DNA of 64,000 nucleotides, taken from Allacma fusca (Eukaryota > Arthropoda > Collembola > Symphypleona > Sminthuridae). Below, piece after piece: positions 1-16,973 of the stretch (the stretch's first letter is position 1; each line of letters opens with the position of its first letter). The position numbers and the translations under genes are program-made. The notes under the pieces were generated by a model, which worked only from the letters and a program-made list of their open reading frames with translations, had not been told where the DNA came from and did no database searches. The stretch lies in contig OX359246.1 of assembly GCA_947179485.1 (NCBI GenBank), positions 12,090,001 to 12,154,000 of the forward strand. Direction: 5' to 3'.

Positions 1-1090
1 GTTTTACAAACTGTTGGAGAAGTTTGCAAAATCGTGGTCAAGTACTTCCCTATTCTGGGTGCCAGGATCATCGTTTTAAACTGTAAGAATTCAAAGCCAA
101 TATTTCACATGAATACACAGTGCAAAAATATAGATATTTACATTTGTCATTTTCAGAAAATAAAACTATCAATTAGGTAAAGTATGTTTGAACCAATTCT
201 AGAATAAGTTCTGGGACAAACATCCAGGTACAACTGAATTGTAAGAAATCGATGAAAATCTTGAAACACAAAATTTTAAAGATGATAGTTTGATTAAAAC
301 TTCCTTACGAAAAACGTTTACAAGATCGAATTAGTGAAATGTAAAAAAGCTTGTAACAAAATGCTTTTAGGAAATATAATTAGGGATCCACAATTCCCGC
401 AGCCCCTGAATTATTAAACGTGACTAAAAATTTCGGGTCATAACGTTTTGGCAATGTTTTGATTTGTCAATATTAGTTGAAAACAAAATACGAATATCTC
501 AATTACACAAGAATAAAATCCCCCTCAAAATAATGTTCAGACAGGATCCATATAATTTTGTCGTGTAGAAAATCCGGAAAACACACCAAACATTTCCTGT
601 TGGTTTCAATCGAATTAATACGCTAACAAAATGGAGATCCTCATTAGCAGCAAACTTTTTTTGAGTAGTTGTCCTTTGCATTTCTGAAATCAATATACAG
701 GAGCCATTTTAATCGATGCAAAGCTCAGATTTTAATTCGACATGCGACTGATATTTTTTAATGAACAGACATATTCGTTATACCTATTTAAGCTTAACTT
801 CAGTTTCTAAATTGTGATCACAAATACTTACAGGTCAAAGCTTTGCCTTTGGAATACTGAAAATAGTTCGTTCCATCTTGGAAAGTCCGTCACTCGTGTT
901 TGAAGTGTATGGCCAGGACGATTCGGAGCAATGGCAAGATTCGATTAGATCCCAGATCCCAGCCCATTTACTTCGAGACGTCTTCGGAGGGACCCGTCCT
1001 ACAGAGGAAAAAATCAAAAGAGACATTTTAATTGATAGACGAGCTCTCCTGTCGTACGCACGGGACCTGCAACGTATTTCGACGGACTAG
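1..1090 (+). CDS. CRAL-TRIO (SEC14-like) domain protein, copy 1, C-terminal exons only
   Basis: The two last exons are visible: 1-82 (may begin before the window) and 834-1090, stop TAG at 1088-1090, joined in phase 1 across a GT-AG intron. The exons read VGEVCKIVVKYFPILGARII and, further on, the segment FEVYGQDD followed by LLRDVFGGTRP. These match the end of a CRAL-TRIO lipid-binding domain: the 'YP.r...i...P' strand and the closing 'LP.eyGG' segment. Family members carry hydrophobic ligands such as phosphoinositides, tocopherol or retinoids in the cytosol; the ligand here cannot be told. Residue order and both splice phases agree with the complete copy at 5958-8046, so the two are tandem paralogues. 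The upstream exons lie outside the window. Confidence 0.8.
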
Positions 1091-4000
1091 TAATAAGTAG
1101 TACTCAAATTTTGTTATATATCATTCAAATTTACCCATAAACATAGCGTTATAATTAAGCTATTTTAATTGTTAGGGAAGAACAACCATAAATAAGTTTA
1201 AGCCCCTATATTATAACATAGCTATGAGGATGGAAGAGCAATTCAGTCATATTCACTGAAAAGAGTCAATTTTAATCAGTAGCGCTAATAATAGTAAGAA
1301 TTGTAAATATATTACATTTTGGTAACTCCCGGAAGTAAAATTCCGGAACTAGGATTTTGAATAGAATATAAAATATTTGAATTTTAATGATTGTATGCTC
1401 CTGAATTTTGTAAAATTAGGGAAGCGTCAATTTCAAATTGCTACTATAATAAACCTTAATTATTTTGAAAACTGTCGAGACCTATTTTACCTCTAGCGGA
1501 TTAAAGCGGATTTTATAAAAGGCAGGAAAATTATTCATGGCGGACATTCTTCGGATATGTCATTACGCTTCAACGCGTATAAAAGCCATAACTTTAGTTT
1601 TTTCAATGGTAAAATATGTTCCAGATATTTGAAAGCTTCTAATAAATATTTTAAAAATTGGGAAAGTATTTCAAAAATCCAAAAAAATATACACACATTC
1701 TAAAAAAATGTTCTAAGATGACACATTGACCTAGGTCAACAAATAAAGATTTACGGCGGTCAAATGACTATAACAGAAGGATTTTACCCAACTTTCCTAA
1801 AATAATTTGCTTCATAGTTCATAAACAGTAAGAATTGAAATGTTCCCAGGACTTCAAATGTTGTGAGTACAGATATTTGTAGATATTTTCTAAAGGAATA
1901 ATAATTAGATATTTTGAACGAATGGACAGAAACACAGGAATTACTTTGGTATCAAACGTTTTAAAAGTGTACATACTTTATAGTATTGTATATATAAGTA
2001 TATAGATAATGGAAAGCTCAAAGAGATGGCACAAGTGATATGATTCAAAGAGCACTGGCGTCTGCCTTTGTGGATTTTCTTGAAAATTTTTACCCCTTCC
2101 CAATATGTATACTATTTATCTATGGGAAGCTCGGGATTTCAATGTTAGGGCTCCCCAGTAATTAAATGTGTGATAAATTTAATTGGATTTATTTTATCAA
2201 TCCTTACAACCACTGTACTGTGTACAAAAGTGATTTTCAGAAGCCTTGAACTTGATTTCCACAGTGTAGTAATTATTATTATTATTGCGTGTACGGAACA
2301 GCTGGGAAACTCATGGCCTTTTAAGTAAATCTACACACATTAACTTCACGTGTTAGTTGTCGTGAAGAGAGCATGGAAGGGTTAAAATTTCCCCATTTAA
2401 TGAGATCCTACAATTTCCTACACCAAGAAGTAATACATTTTCCCATTGACATTTTCACACGGCCAGATGACGAGAAGCTCATTGTATGAGTCAGTGTTGA
2501 AGTATTTATGCCTTTGACTATGAGGCAAATGGTCTGGTCTAACGTGATAATTTTCAATAAATTCCATTGTTACGGCATCCTCTGAAAACCTCCAGTTTAC
2601 TCTCGCTATTACAGCCCTTACTTACATATAATTAAACCATTTATAGCTCCTTTTCTTCATAATGTTATATACAGTCACATATGTACTTACAATTAGTATT
2701 ATTCACAGACATCTCGCTTTACCCCAATGAATGGGATTTTTTTTCCTTTGGAAGAGTTCCCCACTAACATTTGCTACGTTTAGGGACGCTCTAAAGGAAA
2801 CAGGGGGGAGATACAGTAAGATCTTAATGTTTGGATGTAATCAATTTTTTTCTAGCTTCTAGAACTAAGAACTGACCAACCCGCTCAATCTTTTTAAATG
2901 ACAGTAACTTAAAAGAGTGTTACTTCAAAAATTAACTTATATTGAGACTGCGTAAGCTATACTGACCTTCTGTACAGTACAACAGCTCCGATGTGTATTC
3001 ATATCGAGGATTTTTAAAGCGTGCACGTTTTCTACCTTGGGAAAATATACAGGGTGTTTCATATCAGATCATCTCTTCTCCACCCTCTATCCCTTGTGCT
3101 GGATTTAGAGGGGTAAGGTTAAGCTTAAGCTAAGGTATTTTTCAAGTTTTGAGCGAAAAAATTCATTTATATTGAAGTTTAAGGTTAAGGTCCAGGATTT
3201 TTCAAAATCGGGAAAAGTGGAAAGGCTGACGAACTTGAAAATAAGATTCAGCGTAAGGTTATGCATTTGCATAAGGATTTTTTCCAGTTATATGTACATA
3301 TTTACTTCTCAAGCATAAGCAAAATTGTAGCTTCAGCTAAGGTTTTGACGATTGGAAATTATTTTAAAATTTTCCTTAGTAAGCATTTACTTTTCTGTTT
3401 ACTTTCTGAGGGCGGGATTCAAAGTCTTCTTAAGTTGCAAATACGTCATGTGCTACTCAATGCTTTTTTCTGGACACCTTCGGATTCCTCACAATGTTAA
3501 TTTTCTGATGATTCCTACTCTGCTAATTTTGCACCATGGCCATCACAAGAACTATTATCGTTTGGGACATGGTATATTAAATTATGAAAATTGTTTCATT
3601 GTTAGTAACTAACTAGGACTAGAACAAGTGATTTTAGTCGATTTAAAATGTTCTGAGATGTGTCTTGAAATATTTTTAGGGAAGCCAGGCATAAAAAACG
3701 ATAATATTAAAAATATTTACCCATTTCTGTTCCTTCCTCACTTACAAATCTAACACTCATAACACTGCTCCCACAGTTCTAATAATTTTAATAATAGTAA
3801 AACAAGTTTGAAATAAAAGTGAGGAAATCCAATAATTACCTTATGCTGAAGCTGAACCGGATTCGAATTCTCACTCCCCGTTAATACTTTTAAGGATTTC
3901 GAGAGACCCCAAACTTAATCTAATTAATCTGCCAGCATTATTTTACCCATACCAGCGGCAAAAGTGGCAAAAACTCAATTCCGATATTTACATGAGAATC

Positions 4001-5957
4001 GTTTTCCAGATTCTTCTAAATGTCCAGCATTGATGAAACCCCTCAGGTCATAAAACAGTTTTTTGTCATCCATGGGATTTTTCCCCGAAATGATTTTTTT
4101 TTAGTTTTTTCATTCTCAAAATAAAAATTAAAAATCTATGTCGAGGATCATTTCACAAAAACTGTATGGACTTCCTAGTTTTCCTTCACAAAAATGCGCA
4201 GGTAAAGGCCCATTTACAGCCGTCATCACCATCAGTTTTGAGTTCCAGACTCAAAACTAAAAAAAACGGTTCCAGCTGAAACACTGTGTACACTGGAAGG
4301 TTAAGTGATCTTCTGTGTTGACCTAGGTCAAGAAGAATATGGTAGATTAAAAGAATATGTAAGACAATTTAAAAAAAATGAGGGAACAGCAATTTTCCTA
4401 ACACACTTGCTTCCATATGGGTTATATAGCAGAGAGTGAAAGCATAATTATATGAGACACTCTGTACGTGGACTTACCTAAGGATATTATTCGTAATTAC
4501 GTCTATTCACAGAGTATGTTTTAATTGTAAAACCAGTAATTATGTAAAAGCTCACACAATCAGAAAAGAAAAAAATGAACCTCGACAATATTTTATGGGA
4601 AATCCAATGGGAGCTAGCTATACATTGGAAATCTTAAAATATGTTGCAATTGCTCCATTTTACTTCTCCCAAGTACATATACTCTCACTATAAACTTCAT
4701 CCCACAAGAGCAATCCACAGAGCAACTCTGCAAATCTTCTAGGATATGAATGACAAAATTCCTAAAATGACAGATCCAAAACCTACTTACACCCAGGGCT
4801 GCTCTCATACACACTGTGAGTGTACACACTGTACACCAAAATAACAATTTTTCCATCTCCCAGCAAATAGGAACACCTTTCGCTAAAATATCACCCATCC
4901 CCCCCCCCAAAAAAAAACAACAACCAAACTTCTATTTACTGCAAATCAACTACTGCTCATATATAGGCCTTGTACATTAAATATACGAACTGACATGATT
5001 GCTGACGTTTCGTTACTCAATTAAAGGATGAGCATTGGAAATAAAAGAAAAACGAGATGAGCATAATAAGCATTGGAGTTGACAAACCTATCTATAATGA
5101 GATACAACAATGTTTATTTTTATGATGCAGTTTGTAATGGACTCACAGTCAGAACAATCCAGGACGGCACAAAGCCTCATTTACTTTAATGTTGTTTTTG
5201 TTCCTCCGGCTTCTCTCTCTCCCCCCATGACAAATATTTTTTAAAGGTTATTGGCAAATATATTTCCGCAATGAATTAATTACCCCAATCATTTATACAC
5301 ATAGTTGATTATATCCAACGTGAGTCTCCACGTGTCTAGATATGGAGCATAAATTGTCTGGGAATTCCTACAATGCTTACGATTACCACAAAACATTACA
5401 TTATTTCCAAATGGGGATCAATCAATGAGACTCCATGTCATGATGTGGGACCTTTGGACTCGGCCAGGTATTTGCCGCAATCAAGAGGGAGCCAACGGGT
5501 AGGGTCAGACAGACGCACAGAAGACACACACACACATATGCACATATGCGGATGTCCGCCCCAATCTCAATCAAATATCCTTTCTATGGATTGATGTCAT
5601 AATGACTCCATTGATAGAAGTAACTCTCTCGGGAAATCCACCTGCTTGACATGTCCCAGCTCTAGGAGTTGAGAGACTCGTAAGACTTGCATATTTAACC
5701 CCACTGACGTACATATAGTTACCCCATCCATATAACCCATGGATACATGAGAGAGTCCTGACTCCTTTTAATAAACCTGCTTACCTTCAAACAGGTAATT
5801 GAAATCTACACATTCGGAACTGAGGATAGTTATACGAGTCCATAGAAGAAATCCATTATAGAATAAACTGCAGTACGGACGTGACTTCTGGCCTGACAGC
5901 TTCCCCAAAACTTCTCCAAAAAATAAAAATAAAAATCATACCTCCGGAACCACTGTC
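1091..5957. other. Intergenic, no gene recognised
   Basis: AT-rich sequence between the two CRAL-TRIO copies. Short open frames here have no recognisable domain or splice context. The only structured part is the candidate Tc1/mariner-type element at 3050-4464. A short run of CA repeats lies near 5525. Confidence 0.6.
3050..4464. mobile_element. Candidate non-autonomous Tc1/mariner-type element
   Basis: The left end reads CAGGGTGTTTCATAT and the right end, on the opposite strand, reads CAGAGTGTCTCATAT: 13 of 15 positions match. TA flanks both ends (3048-3049 and 4465-4466), as expected for Tc1/mariner integration. Ends starting CAGGGTG are common in that superfamily. No transposase frame is seen in the 1.4 kb body. 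A second inverted pair sits inside (around 3116-3136 and 3838-3860), so the body may be composite. The match is short, so chance is possible. Confidence 0.45.
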
Positions 5958-8046
5958 ATGGGCAAGTCTATTGAAACGGATGTGGATAGCTCTATAGCGG
6001 CGGTAATTTATTTTATATTCCGGGAATAAACATTTATTTAAATCATATTTAAGACCTTCATTTAAAAAATTTGCTCTGAAAAAAAGACATGCTCAAATTT
6101 GCAATGTTGAATGTCTTTATAGCTCAAACTGGCTCTTAAGGATATCATTAAGGAGGACCCACTTTACGAGGAGGATTTTTATCTCCTGAGATGGCTGAAA
6201 GGTGGTGCTGGATATTCTTTTAAAAAATTCCTGATCTCTACAGCCATAAATTGTGTTCGGAACAGAATTTGTAATAATAGTAATTACAGAATAGGAATTT
6301 GTAACACATGGAAATGATTTGTTTTTTGTTGAACCTTCCAGCTTATAACATGAGTGTGAGGAAGGCAGAGAAGCATTTGAGGAGTGTGAGGAAAACATTT
6401 TGATTTTGTTTTTTAAAAACTTATGGAACAACAATTATTACTAGAACCTTGTCTTGGAGCGTTAATATTTTCTATTTTTTTTTATTACATGCTATAGACA
6501 GCGAATTGGCGTAAGGAGAACGATGTGGCTTCGTTGTACGATGCGAACTTCCCTATGGCATGGCTGGAGTCGATGCCGATCTATGCGGATGCTGTTACAA
6601 AAGATGGATCTATCGGTAATCATAACTGAGATGAGGTTTTTTTTATTCAGAAGTCAAAACAACCTTGAACGAGTCCCTTCTTAGGAGGGAATAATGGTGC
6701 TGTGAGTGTGAATCAGTTTTAGTGAATACTTCGAAGAGCGGAGGAAATTGTATAATCGAGGGGATTGTTTAGGAGTATAAGGCTCCGAAAAAAATTCATT
6801 TGTGGTCCAGAACTCAATCAGTCCTTAAACCTTTGAACACTTCAGGATTTTAAAAGTCTCCGTTGAATATTTAAATCTGGACAGTAATCGTTAAAGTATT
6901 ATTCCGATGCCAACTTAAGGACTGTAATGGAGTGCGATAGGTCTGTGACTAATATTACCCTCTAGTTAATATATTTCTTGGGAATTGCAGCTTGCTCTAT
7001 CCAAGCCGGACTTGTGGACATCAGAGGGATGCTGGAGGAACTTGGAAGGCAGGATTTTGTTAAGTATTTGACCCAAGCCTTTGTACAAGTTGAGAGAGTT
7101 CTAATAGAGCTGAACAAATATAAGAATAGAGGACAGCCCCTCACCGAAAATTGCATCGACGGAGGAACAATCCTGCTGGATATGGATCAGTTTGCTCCAC
7201 GTCAACTACGGTCTTTTGAAGGTAATCATTATTATTACAAAACCGGTTCTGAACGAGTGCAAATGTATTGCAATGTACATACTTTGTGCTTACATATGCT
7301 CTACGGCTACTCTGTACTCTAAGTGTGTGCATTTTTTAAAATAAATATTACTTAGTATCTCACAGTGCTTTTGTACAACGATGTAATGGGCTGAATTGCT
7401 AAAGTCAGTAGTTATAAATGCATATCTATTAGATCAAAGGCTAATCCATAGTCCTGTGAAAACTACATGTAAACAGCGTTATGGAAGCTATGCCAAAAAA
7501 AAATCGAAGTAAATTTTAATAGGAATGCTTGCTCAACTTTAGTGTTATTACTTAAAATCTGATGACAGTTTCGATTGATTCTCTTTCAGTACTCTCCACA
7601 ATCGGAGAAGTTTGCAAAAATGTGGTGAAGCACTTCCCTTATCTTGGTGCGACGTTCATCGTCCTTAATTGTAAGGAACTCTTGCTAGATGTAAAAATCT
7701 AGTATCATATTTAAAAATTTGAATGTACCTTGTAACAATTGACGTCTTGAAATTGTTACTACTGCTGGTTTTTTTAAATTTAATAATTCTTTTACCCTGC
7801 GTGAATATAGGTAACACTGTGTCCGCTGTATTGCTGAAAGTGATCCGGTCAATACTGGAGAGTCCCTCTTTTAAGTTCGAAGTTTACGGTCAAGATAGGG
7901 CAGAGTGGGAGGAGTCGATCCAGAATCAAATCCCTGCTCACATGCTCCGAGATGTTTTTGGAGGAACTCGTCCCAAAGAGGAAAAAATGAAGAGGGATAT
8001 ATTGATTGACCGTGACCTGATACTGTCATTAGCGGAAGAATTGTAA
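5958..8046 (+). CDS. CRAL-TRIO (SEC14-like) domain protein, copy 2, complete
   Basis: Six-exon model: 5958-6002, 6123-6252, 6502-6615, 6991-7221, 7590-7670, 7811-8046; all phases agree and give about 278 aa. The start ATG at 5958 opens a 15-codon exon ending at a gtaatt donor. Residues 16-60 form the CRAL-TRIO N-terminal helices (EDFYLLRWLK, then ANWRKEND or SNWRKEND depending on the donor). The exon 2 donor at 6253 (gtgttc) was preferred over one near 6176 because it restores the usual 19-residue spacing. The lipid-binding fold follows, with VKHFPYLGATFIVLN and LRDVFGGTRP near the end. There is no signal peptide or membrane segment, so a cytosolic lipid carrier is likely. About 280 aa is usual for compact arthropod members. 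The ligand is unknown. Confidence 0.85.
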
Positions 8047-10155
8047 ACAAGAATATTTGGGTTCATTTAATGTAATAATTATATCGCCACCTGCCAAAAT
8101 GAAAACAACATTTTTATTTCCCTTGCGTCCGTAATGCTTTCAAGACATTAAGGAATTCCTTTTGCCCAGGCTTGTAAATAGAGTCTCCTGCATTAATAAA
8201 AAACAAGAGAGTCACAAATGCAACCAGTTTCTGTGGATAAAAATATTCCTAGTTGAAAAAAACAATTATTTGAAGGATCATTCCAAATAGTGAATACCTG
8301 ATCAGCGTTTCAAATCCGCCTTTTCAAAAATCTACCCAACAATCTGACCACACAATATTTTTTCCGTGGTTACAGATATCTATTTGAACATAAAAAAAAC
8401 AAGCTTTCTACATTTTTCTTTGCATTTTCGGAACCACTATTAATTACCTGCATCATGTATGTTTTTGTGCAAGGGTTCACAGTTGTTGTGGACATAATTA
8501 CATTATCTTGTTTTTAAAATTTTTTGTGGAACTTGTAAAGTTGTTTTTATCTTTTAGGGGGTTTTTACACGGCTCATGCTCAAGTATAGTAATTCATCTG
8601 TTATAGGATTGGTTGATTATATGCAGAATGCACATAATGTCGTAGGCTGTATATTTATGCATTATCAGGGATCACAATTGCAATCCACTCATTCGTGACA
8701 AGGACGAAGTTCATCCAGCTGGGATAAAAAGATTTGGATGCAAATCTATCTATCTGTACATGTAGCACGTGTGGAGCCTATACATGGAATTGGAAGGTTA
8801 AAATGTTTGCTAAAGGAATATAGGAACTAACCTTTACTATAGAGTAATGGCTAAGGTCAATATTTTTCTACATAACTCAGAGCTGATAAAACATTTATTT
8901 CCTTGCACTCATCATAGGATGCATCCAGCGGCGCAGTGAACTGACCCTTTCAAATCTGACATGTGTAAACCAATCTGTACTTATGACACTGTCAACACCA
9001 ATGTTCGAATCAATGCTTACAAATCTACTGCCCTTGGAACTTGCAAATGGATTTCAAGTTGGAATCATACAAGAGACATATGACATTACATAGTTCTTGA
9101 CAATCAACAAAAATTAACTTGTAAAACCAGTTGGTAGCTGAGTTTTACTCGGAAACTCAATCATTGCAACTTATTACCTGCATGGCCTCACGTTTCCCTT
9201 TGAACATTCAAGTGAGTTGCCACGATTGAACAGGAACAATCAATTATTGTCCTGGCGTTATAATTGTATGCACAGTCGCAAAAGGGAATCTTCCAATAAT
9301 TATTATTGTTTTGGTTTAATTATTGTTGTTGTTGCTGGGACGTATGGTTGTTGCAGGAACTTTAGGGGCAAGACAACCATTTATGTAGGTACCGTGAATA
9401 CAAATAAAACAAGCCATGTTAAAACTAGTGCTTATCATTTGGGTAGAAACAAATTACCTCATGAGTATAGATAGACATTTGTATCTTGTTGTCATTCAAT
9501 GTATGAACTCGCAGGCACTCCGGAACGTCCGAAAAAGTAGTGGGACAACATTATTTTATTAATTTTAATTACTTTGCTACTGGCTACATGCAAACGTATG
9601 TATGTATGTACCTATAGGATTGCACATTATTTTTTGTTAGCTAGCTCATAAGTACGTAATATACGGATCTTCCAATCTTTAAAGATTTTTTTTTGTTAAA
9701 AAAAAAAGCTTTCATAAGAGACAGAAACTGAATCTCATATATTAGAAAAAACAATAAATACTAGAAATGTGTCCCTCCTGCCCCCTTACTTTGGAGTGAC
9801 TCATGAACTACGTGCATTAAGTCAGTTACAGTATCGAATAAAACCTTGCCAATTTGCTACCATTCATAATGTCTAATCTCTGATTAAACCTCTAATAATA
9901 TGTCCATTTTGCATTAATTTGCACTCATCTAGATTAGTTATTATTGTAGATCATTATTTGTAGTATTATTCCTGGTGATGATAATTATATGGATATATTA
10001 CAGCCATTGATATAGCATCACCGATGACAGCAGCCCTCATCATTTTTTTTGGACATACTTCGCTTCTTTAATTTACAGAACAGTCATAAATGGGGTACAC
10101 TTACACATACATATTTAGCTGCTTCCACCAATTGGCAGCAGTTTTTAGGATGGAT

Positions 10156-10560
10156 GTCCGTCCGTCCGTCCGTCCGTCCGTCCGTACGTCAGTACGGCCA
10201 TTCCCACGATAATACAAAACGTAGTGGACCAATTCCGCCGAAATTTTTCCTGGACATTACTTATGTCAACAGGTAGTCTGAGTTCTTATTTGGTTGAAAT
10301 CAGTTTGATAGTTTTGGAGAAAACAATTCTTGAAATTTGCAAATTTCAATTACATTACGGTTATTTCAAGCACTACAGGACCGATTTCGATGAAGTTTTT
10401 CCTGGACATTACTTATGTGAACATGTAGGTTTGGTTTGTATTTGGTTGAAATCGGTTGGATAGTTTCTGAGACAAAATTCTTGAAATTTCAACGCTTCAA
10501 TTAAATGACGGTTATTTCAAGCACTATAGGACCAATTTCGATGAATGTTTATCAATAAAA
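10156..10560. repeat. TCCG microsatellite followed by imperfect tandem units
   Basis: About seven TCCG units (10157-10184) lead into three diverged copies of a 150-170 bp unit. Each unit carries a variant of 'aggaccaatttcgatgaa' followed, in two copies, by 'tttttcctggacattactta' (near 10225, 10378 and 10529). The third copy is cut short. This arrangement suggests the end of a dispersed element. No coding frame is intact. Confidence 0.6.
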
Positions 10561-10619
10561 ACATTCCTTATTAAAGCTTGTAACCTTCAAAACTCAAAAT
10601 ACCCTAGGCCAACTAGAAC

Positions 10620-11068
10620 CACTGCTGCACTAGTCTAGTCAGACTTAACTAGGAAATGGGGACTTGACTAGACTAGTTAAGGATTTTCGTAAATTTGACT
10701 ATATAGTTTGACTTGACTAGCAAGCACCGAATACCGTGAAGAATTGACTTGACTAGACTATAGGCTTGCATTAGAAATTATAAGGATTGACTTGACTTGA
10801 CTAGGTGAACAATGTCCAGGAACTAGTCTAGTCAACTTGTGAATGTCTTCGACTGACTGTGACTTACCTAATAAATAAATAATAAGACAATAATTAATAA
10901 AAAAAACACCTACAGCTGCAATAATAAAATGCAAATGACTAGGAGACTAGAATGACTTGACTAGGATTTCTTGGAAACCATTGTGAATTGACTAGACTAG
11001 ACTAGTCAATACCACGACCAACAAAGGTTAAACTAGACTAGACCAGTGCATATGTACGTGCATCTATG
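10620..11068. mobile_element. Non-autonomous hAT-type element A, with GACTAG-type inner repeats
   Basis: An exact 8-bp direct repeat, ACTAGAAC, flanks the element (10612-10619 and 11069-11076). The ends are imperfect inverted repeats: CACTGCTGCAC on the left and CATAGATGCAC on the reversed right end, 8 of 11 matching. The 449-bp body is filled with variants of GACTAG / CTAGTC. An 8-bp target duplication plus CA-(N)-G-(N)-TG ends is the hAT signature; the weak TIR match implies age. No transposase is encoded. Confidence 0.7.
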
Positions 11069-12348
11069 ACTAGAACCATCTATTTACGTTACTTCCAAGT
11101 CACTAGCAACTGTGACAATTCATTCGGATAGTATTGGAGAAATAATAGTGCGCCTAGTAAAATTGTATACGTACACGATAACCTGCGAATTCTTAATCCG
11201 AACTCAACCAAATATTTTGCACATCACCTCGATTCACCTTACTATCAAATCGGGTTTACTGAAATGAAGAAGAAAAAATGCAAATGCACGCAATAATGCC
11301 ACGTTTTTACCTCGACCTAATTAAACGTATTTTATTTATACATATTATTCTGTATACCCATGGAGCACAGTGGACGATGAGTAATATGGAAGTATGTTGT
11401 CACAAAACGTCTCCAATCCTCGACATTTTTAAAGGGGTAATATATCCTCGACATTGGTGAACATTTCGGTTGAACCCCTCACCTCCCAACTAGAGTTCTT
11501 AGAGAGTAATAATAAAGAAATGTACGAGGGGAACAATGGCCAACCACTTACAAACCAGGTCGTCCAAACTAGGAAAATCAGAATGAGGTAAAGTTCCACA
11601 GTGTAAAAGGATGAATTGGAGGACTTGTTACCGTGAGCAGCCAGAGTGCTATAGTTATAACAGTTACAATTTATTTTTCTAAGGATGTAAAAAGTATTTA
11701 AACCCAACATGGACTTTGATCATCAACCTTTGTGTATTTTTTATGGCAATACTCAACGACAGGAAATTACAATGGCGGGATGTGAGTACGACATTCTGCG
11801 TAAATTAAAGCTCTATTTATATCGCATTCGCAAGGTTCCAGTTGTCTAAAATCTGTTCAATCAACTCTGGTGGCATGTGATATTTCTCACAATACTTTGA
11901 ACTTAATGATGTCATTTAGCACCTATACTCCGTTCCTATAGGCGTGCACTAAGAATAGAAGTGAGAATTTAATTAGCTTCCCAACACATTCCCATATGCA
12001 CATCAATGCGTTTGTGACACGCACTTTGAGCAAAAAAACGCTAACACTTCCCACTTTTAAAGATAGAGAAACCACGATAAAATTCCCGACGTGTGTACAA
12101 TATGTTCACACGCAATACCTATAATGGATGTTACAAGATGCGGCGGAGCCGAATAGGCTTGTTTGTAATATCCAAAGATCACAGATAAGCTATGTATATA
12201 TACACAATAAATCCCGATGATGTTATGTCCAATCCGGTATCCAAGTATCCATTGAACCTTCTCCCGCTGACAGTTTATGTTGTGTCCTCGAGAGTGGAAT
12301 ATTTTACAGGCCAGAGGGAATTTAATCTGAGTTTTGAATTGATTTAAA

Positions 12349-16973
<4,625 letters not shown>

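Larger units (their letters stand above)
8047..12348. other. Intergenic, repeats but no gene recognised
   Basis: No exon chain or known domain was found on either strand. The right half holds a TCCG microsatellite with imperfect tandem units (10156-10560) and a small hAT-type element (10620-11068). Confidence 0.6.

Noticed and set aside
3840..3880. GATTCGAATTC sequence resembling a tRNA T-loop / B box
   Set aside because: No matching A box or acceptor-stem pairing at the right distance.
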